Positions 14,154-19,964 of a stretch of DNA of 19,964 bases are shown here, piece by piece. Where the stretch lies: the NCBI GenBank assembly GCA_910588945.1, contig CAJUSF010000003.1, positions 1 through 19,964 on the forward strand. Direction: 5' to 3'. Origin of the DNA: an uncultured Eggerthellaceae bacterium. Lineage in GTDB: Bacteria > Actinomycetota > Coriobacteriia > Coriobacteriales > Eggerthellaceae. The position numbers and the translations under genes are program-made. The notes beneath the pieces are model-generated. The model searched no databases. It worked only from the letters and a program-made list of their open reading frames with translations, and had not been told where the DNA came from. How positions within the stretch are numbered: the stretch's first letter is position 1; each line of letters starts with the position of its first letter.

Positions 14154-15875
14154 TTATTTTATCCCAGCATCAAGCTCGCGCAACACTCCAAGCAACACAT
14201 CCGCAAGCATCCTCAGCGTGACGCCTGAATTATCGGGCAAATGCAGATGCACAACACGGCGACCCTTCGAGCACAGCGTCAACATATCGCCGACCGCCTG
14301 AGCCTTCGCAAGAGACCCGAGCGACTCCGCGCCCCCATCGCCCTCAAGCGGAATGTCCTTCAACTCGTCAGCCGAAAGGATCAAGAACACGCCGCAGTTC
14401 GGACCGCCCTTTTGCAACTGCCCAGTCGAGTGAAGATAGCGCGGCCCAACCTCAAGGCACGACACCACGCCGAACTTCTCCGCGATCGAATGTCGAATCG
14501 TCTCGAGCGCCTCGCGCCTGCCCTCACCCGTGAACGGCAGAAACGCATTCAGCGCAAAATAATCCCCCGGCTCGATGCTCGACATGAGCGCCGTAAGGGT
14601 CTCGCGCAGCGAAGTGTAACCCTCGAACTGCTGAGACTGACGGACCTCGACTGTGCCCATGTCGACCGTCTCGGTGAACGTCTCCTCGTAGGTCGGCTCA
14701 GGAAGTCCATCCTCCAAGATCTTGATTACCGCTGCCTTCGTAGACGCAACATCGGGCTGATCGAACGGACATATCCGCATCAAATACCCGCACATCGCGA
14801 TGGCGTACTCCCACATCACGAAATGCTCGGCAAGCTCCATCACGCTGTCGATCTTGTAATTCTGGCGCGGAATGCTTGGATCGATGTAGGCGAGCGACAT
14901 CTCGAAGTTGCGGCTCTCATCCCATAGATCGGTCTTCGTCTGGTACATAATTACCGAGCGATCTCCCGGATCATTCGTCAAAAGAAGCGAGTCCACCTCG
15001 ATATTCGGCAGGATTCCCTGGCCTTCCTTGCCCAACGACTCAGCAACAAGCTGCTCGATCCAAAGACCGAGCACGCGCCCGCGCTTCGGGGTTAAAAACG
15101 AGAACTTGTTGCGCCCTTGCTGATAGTTGTCGAACAAAAACGCCGCCAGATTGATGGCCGGATTGTCGATCGCATCCTCGCTGCAGCTCTTCTCCGCCTG
15201 TTTCGCGTGATCCATAAACTCGTTCAGATCAATCCCAACGAACGCCGCCGAAAGCAACCCAAAAACCGAGAGCGCAGAGAAACGCCCTCCCACCTCGGGA
15301 AGTCCAAGGAACACCGCACGCCAGCCTTCTTCGGTGGCTATCCGCTCAAGTTCGCTACCTGGATCGGTCACCGCCACCAAATGCTTTACGAAATGCTCCC
15401 CCATCTCCGGCTCATACTGCTGACGGATCGCACGCAAAAGCGTTCGCGGCTCGATAGTGCCACCGCTCTTGGAAGCGATAACAAACAGAGTCCGACGTGG
15501 ATCGCAGGTGGCGAAAAGCTCGCGCATGCGTACAGGCGAATCGCTATCAAGCACGCGAAACTGCACGCGATTCTTATCGATCTTGTTATACTTCGTGATA
15601 GTCATGGGTGCTTGGGTAGAACCGCCTTGTCCCATCAGCACAACATTATCGATGCCGCTTGCAACCGCATTGTCAGCGAACTCCATTAAAGCATCAAGAT
15701 CGCATTTTGAGTCGCTAGCCAAATCTGTCCAACCCATGAAATGCTCGGCGCACTCCATCGCATTCTCGGAAAATCCATAAAGCGACGCGTCTTTCGCAAA
15801 GATCTTGCTAGCAACGCATTCCTTCACCAAAGTCTTAGCGGAAGGGTATAGTTTTTCCATCTCTCCAGATATCAT
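14154..15875 (-). CDS. pgi: Glucose-6-phosphate isomerase (transaldolase-isomerase fusion type)
   Basis: The enzyme interconverts glucose 6-phosphate and fructose 6-phosphate in cytosolic glycolysis and gluconeogenesis. The 573 residues contain the sugar isomerase (SIS) landmarks GQGGSTQAP (82-90), DSDSPVRMRELF, the phosphate-binding FVIASKSGGTIEP (about 131-143), VAVTDPGSEL and GGRFSALSVFGLL (196-208). The sequence resembles the isomerase half of bifunctional transaldolase-isomerase proteins more than standalone Pgi; no transaldolase part is fused here. The ATG at 15875 was chosen because AGGAGG lies 7 bases upstream; a GTG at 15944 lacks a site. It starts 84 bases after the M28-like gene on the same strand and is probably cotranscribed with it. 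Confidence 0.93.
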   Translation of the reverse strand: MISGEMEKLYPSAKTLVKECVASKIFAKDASLYGFSENAMECAEHFMGWTDLASDSKCDLDALMEFADNAVASGIDNVVLMGQGGSTQAPMTITKYNKIDKNRVQFRVLDSDSPVRMRELFATCDPRRTLFVIASKSGGTIEPRTLLRAIRQQYEPEMGEHFVKHLVAVTDPGSELERIATEEGWRAVFLGLPEVGGRFSALSVFGLLSAAFVGIDLNEFMDHAKQAEKSCSEDAIDNPAINLAAFLFDNYQQGRNKFSFLTPKRGRVLGLWIEQLVAESLGKEGQGILPNIEVDSLLLTNDPGDRSVIMYQTKTDLWDESRNFEMSLAYIDPSIPRQNYKIDSVMELAEHFVMWEYAIAMCGYLMRICPFDQPDVASTKAAVIKILEDGLPEPTYEETFTETVDMGTVEVRQSQQFEGYTSLRETLTALMSSIEPGDYFALNAFLPFTGEGRREALETIRHSIAEKFGVVSCLEVGPRYLHSTGQLQKGGPNCGVFLILSADELKDIPLEGDGGAESLGSLAKAQAVGDMLTLCSKGRRVVHLHLPDNSGVTLRMLADVLLGVLRELDAGIK

Positions 15876-15959
15876 CCGGATACCTCCTGAAACCGGGTTG
15901 AGCTTTGCGGCTGCGCTTGGCAAAAGATCGCCAACAAAGCTCACTATGGCATTTTCGAT

Positions 15960-18900
15960 TTAGATATTGTGAATGATCTCCATGACGAAATCGGAATTTT
16001 GCAGCAGCTTCTCTTCGCTGATGTTATCGACGACATCGTCGGCCTCGGCGCTATATGCCGGTTTGCCGTTCTGCATTCCGGCGACGTGAAGCGTCTGGTA
16101 GCCTTTGCGCGAAGATATGTATGCCGCGCTGTCGCGCCAGAGCATCTTGCCGCGTCCGAGCTTCAAGCCCAGAGCCGATGCCGCCTTGTTTGCGTAGCGC
16201 TTCAAACGCGAGGAAACCTTAATCGGGCGGAACATGCCTTCTTCTTCGATCACAGAAAGCTCGCCTGCTCCGAGTCCGTTCAGATCGATAACGACCGACC
16301 CGCGAAGCTCGTCATTGTGCTCGGCCAAAAACGCCTTAATACCGGCATTGTCGGCCAACTCCGCACCAAGCGCCACAAACCAGATCTCAGTGTTGATCGC
16401 GCCGCTCTTGAATTGCTGAATGGCCTCGCGATCCTGCGACTGACTCTCTGTGAAATCGATCGGAAGATCCCCGAACGGATTAGCCACCGGCTTGCGCGTG
16501 CGAACACGAGAACCGGCACCTGCCGAAGCGCTACCGCGCGATGCACGCGAAGAGCGACCGCCCTCGGCATGATCATCGCCTGCCGACTTGCCGCCCTTGC
16601 CAAGCTTCGAGCGCAAACCGCCGAGCATCGCTGCAGCACCGCCTTTGGCCTGCTTGGAATCGGCCGCGCCAGCACCATCGATCAACTCTTCGTCCGAGTA
16701 GCTCTCTTCGTAGTACCCATCGCTATAGGAATCCTCGGCATAGGGGTCAGAATATCCATCGTTAGTGTAGCCATCATCATAGTTATCGGCCGCATAGCCA
16801 TCGGCGTAACCGTAGCCGTCATCGTAGCCAGAATATCCGTCGTAATAGCCCTCATCAACATACTCATCCGCATAGGCATCATCGGACGCATTGCCCGAAC
16901 GACCGCGCACCTTGTTCAAACCACCGGCGGCATTCTGCTTCAACTTGGAGAACGCACCGCCATTCCAGTGGTCATCCTCGAATTCGTCGAAGGAATCCAT
17001 CGAATCGTCTCGGAAGCTTTCCCAACCTCCGCGAGCCTTGCCGACTTCCCTAGCATCGAAATCGTCGCCCAAACCGAGCGAATCTTTGAGCGAAACATCC
17101 TCGGAGCCCTTGCTTTTCTTCCCCTTACGGAAGCGCCCGAACACGCGGGATGCGCGCGAAGAAGGCATGTCGACATAACCCGGACCCGCCAACGCACCCG
17201 TGCGCGTTATCTGCTCAACGTAATCCGAATCGTCGGCATCTTCGATATAGATCTCGTCGGCATCCATATCGGAGATGAGCTCATCGCCTACAGGCTCGAA
17301 CGAGCTGGTCGCGCTGGCATCGATGAATGCACCTGCTGTGATGTTAATGTTGCCAGTCTCAGACGCGGAAAACTCGTCGTCGATCTCGATCGGCTTGCTG
17401 GCTTTGTCGGTTGACGGAAGCGAAGCTGAAAGACGCTCTTGGCGGGCAAGTCGCTGAGCCCTGATCTTGTCTTCGGATTTCGCATCGCCATTGAGCTCGT
17501 CATCGATCGGAGCATCCTGAAGACGAGCCTTCACGCCCTCGATCGCCCCGGTAAGGCTCGGAAGCGCGATCTCGCGACGCTTGCGCCCGGCGTTTGATTG
17601 ATCTGCATTTTTCTTAGCACCGGCAGATGGTGCCGCACCAGCTGCGCCCGATTCGCCTGCTCCATGTGACTGAGCAGCCTGACCAGCTTGGCCGGCCTGA
17701 TTCTTGAGCGCTTCGTTTTCCTTGAATATCTCATCGCGATCGATAGCCACCGGAATGAATCCCATGGTCCTATCTGCGATGGCTGCTTTCTGTTGAGCGT
17801 CAGCCTCGCTGTTTGCCTTAGCTGCGAGCTGCGCGGCATCGTTTGCAAGCGATGCCGCCGTAGCAGATGCTATCGTTGCCTCAGCGGAAGCGTTTGCTGC
17901 GACGTTGGCCACCTCAGCAGCAGCTGCCGCCTCTTGGGCCGCAGCGGTCGCATAGTCAGGGGAATCCATCGTCGTGGCCAGATAACCGTCCACGCCCATT
18001 CCACCTGCGGTAAGATCTGCCGGCTGCCCTTGCTGCATCGCCTGTTGGGCTTGTTGAGCCTGCATGGCCTCCGGTTGTGCCGCACCGACTGCAGCCGCAT
18101 CGGTTGCGGCCGATTCACCATGCACACTCTGACGAAGCGCATTTTGTGCACCGGCAGCTTGTCCCATGATCGATTCTCGCATCTGCTGAAGACGCTGCTC
18201 AGCGACGCTCGGAGCCTGCTCGGCACGGGCTGCCTGCTCAGCCGCCTCGGCACTGCTGGCCGCAGCCGCATCTAACGCATCCGCAAATCGCGAACGCTGA
18301 ACTATCGTCGGACCGTGATCCTCTTTCGGCTTGTGCTGATTGGCCGCAGCACGACCACGCTTGAACCACTCGGGAACATCATCTTCTGGCTCCGGAGCAG
18401 GAGCAACCGCGGGAACGGAACCTGCTGCAGCAGCCGCGCCAACCGCGCCGCCCGCACCCACTGCGGAAACAGCCTCAACAGGAGCAGCAGCCGCCACCGA
18501 CTGCGATACAGGCTGCGACGTCACATTCGCTGATTGAGCTATCGCATCAGGCATGCCGGAACTTAAGTCCATGGAATTCGACATCGGTGTACCGATTCCC
18601 TCAAATATCGCATCCACGCCGGCTCCGCTCGCCTTCGCCACCTGATCTGCGACGGGCGCACCGTTTGCGCCCTCTATGCTCGGTATGCTCGCCGCGGCAT
18701 TGAGCGAAGCGCCAGCAACGGAATCCGCGCCCTGCGCGAGTTCATCCGAACCCGAATAGGTAAGGCTGGCTCCTTCAGGAATGAGCCCTGAGTCCCTAAC
18801 GGCAGCCTCGCCGCTCATGACGATCTCATCCTCGGCAGCTGCAAGCGCCGGAATCTCGCGATTCACTCTGCGCGCCACTTCAGCCATGACAGCCACACCG

Positions 18901-19667
18901 GACGCGTTGCAGTTCGCACCGTTGTTATACTGGGCGGTCTGATGAAGAATGAACGATATGACTGGAAGAAACGCGCCGATCGCCGCGATGACGATGATGA
19001 CATTGAGCACAGTCAGCAGCACATCCGATGCGCTTGATGCAAGACGAATAAGCAGCACCACCGGGATGAGCAGCATGCACACGAATTCGACCCAGTGGAT
19101 GATGTTTAGCGCTGCGAACGCAGGACCTTTGAGCTCAGCGCGAACCTTGCCGGTGTCGTAGTGCGCAACGAAAATGATCTTGCGCTTGCGGCGCGACGAC
19201 GCCTTTGGCTCGTCGCCTTGCGGAGCGCTCGGGATGTAGCGCGCAACGATATTCTGGCTTATCCCCTTCTTATTAAGGTTAGTAAGAGGGGAAATCCCGA
19301 ATGTTTCCAGCGCAAACAGCACCGCAAGAATGATGGTGAGCAAGAGCGCCGGCACGATCGTCAGCGGAAGGAATATCGTAAGGATCGCAAGTACGGCCGA
19401 TGCGATGCAACATATCATCTTCGGCAGTTCAAAGTTTGGATTGCAGTTGAACTCTTCGATTTCGGTCTGCAGGCCGGCTTCGTCTTTAAGAAGGCCCTCA
19501 ATGAAGAAGGATGCTTGCTGCTCTTCCTCGGTTCCCGCAGGTCGAGCCCCAATCACTTGAGCCAAGTGCTCGACGGTTCCCAGTATGCCCTCGTGGACCA
19601 CCGGAGTTTCTTCTATCTCTACTACTTCCTCGGTCGTTTCGACCTCAGGTGCTCTTCTAGCGCACAT
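15960..19667 (-). CDS. Giant membrane protein with degenerate, interrupted M28 peptidase domain
   Basis: This 1235-residue protein has an M28-type start (HLAQVIGARPAGTEEEQQA, about 34-52) and the metal motif HYDT (His169, Asp171). GANCNASGVAVMAEVARR follows at about 250-267, where the metal-bridging Asp of GANDNASG is Cys253. Helix pairs at about 84-120 and 186-240 split the domain. Residues about 282-1090 are low-complexity: an Ala-rich part (about 455-675), charged segments and a Tyr/Asp/Gly-rich DGY tract (about 929-995). The domain then resumes with EIWFVALGAELADNAG (Glu1103) and VVIDLNGLG (Asp1128). The final His motif is replaced by AYSAEADDVVDNI. Peptidase activity is doubtful. AAAGG 6 bases upstream favours the ATG at 19667 over that at 19691. 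Confidence 0.8.
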   Translation of the reverse strand: MCARRAPEVETTEEVVEIEETPVVHEGILGTVEHLAQVIGARPAGTEEEQQASFFIEGLLKDEAGLQTEIEEFNCNPNFELPKMICCIASAVLAILTIFLPLTIVPALLLTIILAVLFALETFGISPLTNLNKKGISQNIVARYIPSAPQGDEPKASSRRKRKIIFVAHYDTGKVRAELKGPAFAALNIIHWVEFVCMLLIPVVLLIRLASSASDVLLTVLNVIIVIAAIGAFLPVISFILHQTAQYNNGANCNASGVAVMAEVARRVNREIPALAAAEDEIVMSGEAAVRDSGLIPEGASLTYSGSDELAQGADSVAGASLNAAASIPSIEGANGAPVADQVAKASGAGVDAIFEGIGTPMSNSMDLSSGMPDAIAQSANVTSQPVSQSVAAAAPVEAVSAVGAGGAVGAAAAAGSVPAVAPAPEPEDDVPEWFKRGRAAANQHKPKEDHGPTIVQRSRFADALDAAAASSAEAAEQAARAEQAPSVAEQRLQQMRESIMGQAAGAQNALRQSVHGESAATDAAAVGAAQPEAMQAQQAQQAMQQGQPADLTAGGMGVDGYLATTMDSPDYATAAAQEAAAAAEVANVAANASAEATIASATAASLANDAAQLAAKANSEADAQQKAAIADRTMGFIPVAIDRDEIFKENEALKNQAGQAGQAAQSHGAGESGAAGAAPSAGAKKNADQSNAGRKRREIALPSLTGAIEGVKARLQDAPIDDELNGDAKSEDKIRAQRLARQERLSASLPSTDKASKPIEIDDEFSASETGNINITAGAFIDASATSSFEPVGDELISDMDADEIYIEDADDSDYVEQITRTGALAGPGYVDMPSSRASRVFGRFRKGKKSKGSEDVSLKDSLGLGDDFDAREVGKARGGWESFRDDSMDSFDEFEDDHWNGGAFSKLKQNAAGGLNKVRGRSGNASDDAYADEYVDEGYYDGYSGYDDGYGYADGYAADNYDDGYTNDGYSDPYAEDSYSDGYYEESYSDEELIDGAGAADSKQAKGGAAAMLGGLRSKLGKGGKSAGDDHAEGGRSSRASRGSASAGAGSRVRTRKPVANPFGDLPIDFTESQSQDREAIQQFKSGAINTEIWFVALGAELADNAGIKAFLAEHNDELRGSVVIDLNGLGAGELSVIEEEGMFRPIKVSSRLKRYANKAASALGLKLGRGKMLWRDSAAYISSRKGYQTLHVAGMQNGKPAYSAEADDVVDNISEEKLLQNSDFVMEIIHNI

Positions 19668-19741
19668 TTGATGCCTTTCGCGATTCTGCATGCAATTTGG
19701 CGTGCATACAGAGAATTCTGCTTTTTGACATAATTATTATG

Positions 19742-19771
19742 AGTATACTCTATTCCCATATTTCATGACAA
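19742..19771 (-). promoter_or_regulatory. Promoter of the M28-like gene, with palindromic -10 region
   Basis: On the minus strand, TTGTCA (-35, 19766-19771) and TATACT (-10, 19742-19747) are 18 bases apart; each matches consensus at five of six positions. The -10 lies inside the perfect palindrome GAGTATACTC (19741-19750), a possible operator. The predicted transcript starts about 65-70 bases before the start codon and would include pgi. Between here and 19840 I see no gene. Confidence 0.55.
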
Positions 19772-19840
19772 AAGTAGCCTGTTGAGAAGATAAGCGCACA
19801 TCCGGGTTCCAGAGGCAAGATGACAGGGGACGGGGCGGCT

Positions 19841-19964
19841 TCAGACGATCATTGCACCTTCCGCCAAAACTTCCTGCATCGCCTCGGAAGGAAACTTCCA
19901 ATCTAGAACTTTCCTCGGGCGATTATTGAGTTGCCATTGAGCTTTGTCCACTTCCTCGTCTGAG
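19841..19964 (-). mobile_element. IS30-family transposase, C-terminal end (partial)
   Basis: The last 40 codons of a reading frame are present on the minus strand, ending with TGA at 19841-19843; the gene continues past the right edge. The peptide contains QLNNRPRKVLDWKFPSEAM, close to the conserved C-terminal end of IS30-family integrase-type transposases (N-x-RPRKxLxxxxPxE). GC-rich CCCCGTCCCCTGTCA follows the stop on the minus strand (19820-19834), as is common near the ends of such elements. The exact end of the element was not determined. It sits upstream of the M28-like gene's promoter. Confidence 0.82.

Noticed and set aside
15876..15944. A GTG start for pgi at 15944
   Set aside because: AGGAGG with 7-base spacing before the ATG at 15875 is much stronger and no ribosome site precedes the GTG.
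15969..17414. A 481-codon plus-strand open frame opposite the M28-like gene
   Set aside because: It is the mirror of a low-complexity coding region; Ile/Val/Arg runs come from the opposite DGY and Asp-rich codons.

Overview
The window looks like chromosomal DNA of a moderately GC-rich anaerobic actinobacterium, most likely of the class Coriobacteriia (Eggerthellaceae-like). This is inferred from three things: a glucose-6-phosphate isomerase of the type found in transaldolase-isomerase fusions, hydrogenase maturation genes, and a TatD-linked radical SAM protein. No rRNA or other taxonomic marker is present. Nearly all genes lie on the minus strand. Only coaD and one AAA ATPase are on the plus strand.

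Layout from left to right. Positions 1-240 hold palindromic intergenic repeats, followed by a hybrid sensor kinase (253-2709, minus). Divergent from it is coaD (2889-3371, plus), which converges on a radical SAM gene (3395-4006) and a SemiSWEET-like transporter (4121-4498). Next is a DUF4430 lipoprotein (4554-5006) with a clear cobalamin riboswitch in its leader (5032-5185) and a promoter in front. A second repeat block (5331-5470) precedes a tyrosine-phosphatase-like gene (5492-6334) and a choline-kinase/APH-like gene (6519-7670). The hydrogenase maturation genes hypD (8032-9126) and hypC (9181-9531) are separated from hypF (10958-13612) by an AT-richer AAA ATPase gene in the opposite orientation (9852-10898). 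The ATPase promoter is covered by phased ACAGTAAA repeats. A short start-and-stop remnant of a similar ATPase gene, with its own 10-bp repeats, lies at 7840-7938. A 540-bp non-coding stretch (13613-14153) carries a 145-bp inverted-repeat element and three more palindromic repeats. The right side has pgi (14154-15875), a giant degenerate membrane M28-peptidase-like protein (15960-19667), and the C-terminal end of an IS30-family transposase at the edge (19841-19964).

HypC, HypD and HypF work together on the Fe(CN)2CO ligands of [NiFe] hydrogenases; hypA, hypB, hypE and the hydrogenase itself are not in the window. The riboswitch links the DUF4430 lipoprotein to vitamin B12 supply. The most unusual material is the pair of ATPase modules with private phased repeats, the palindromic repeat family that sits 3' of minus-strand genes, and the M28-like protein whose catalytic domain is split by membrane hairpins and about 800 low-complexity residues. 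All calls were made by reading the sequence; no database search was possible.
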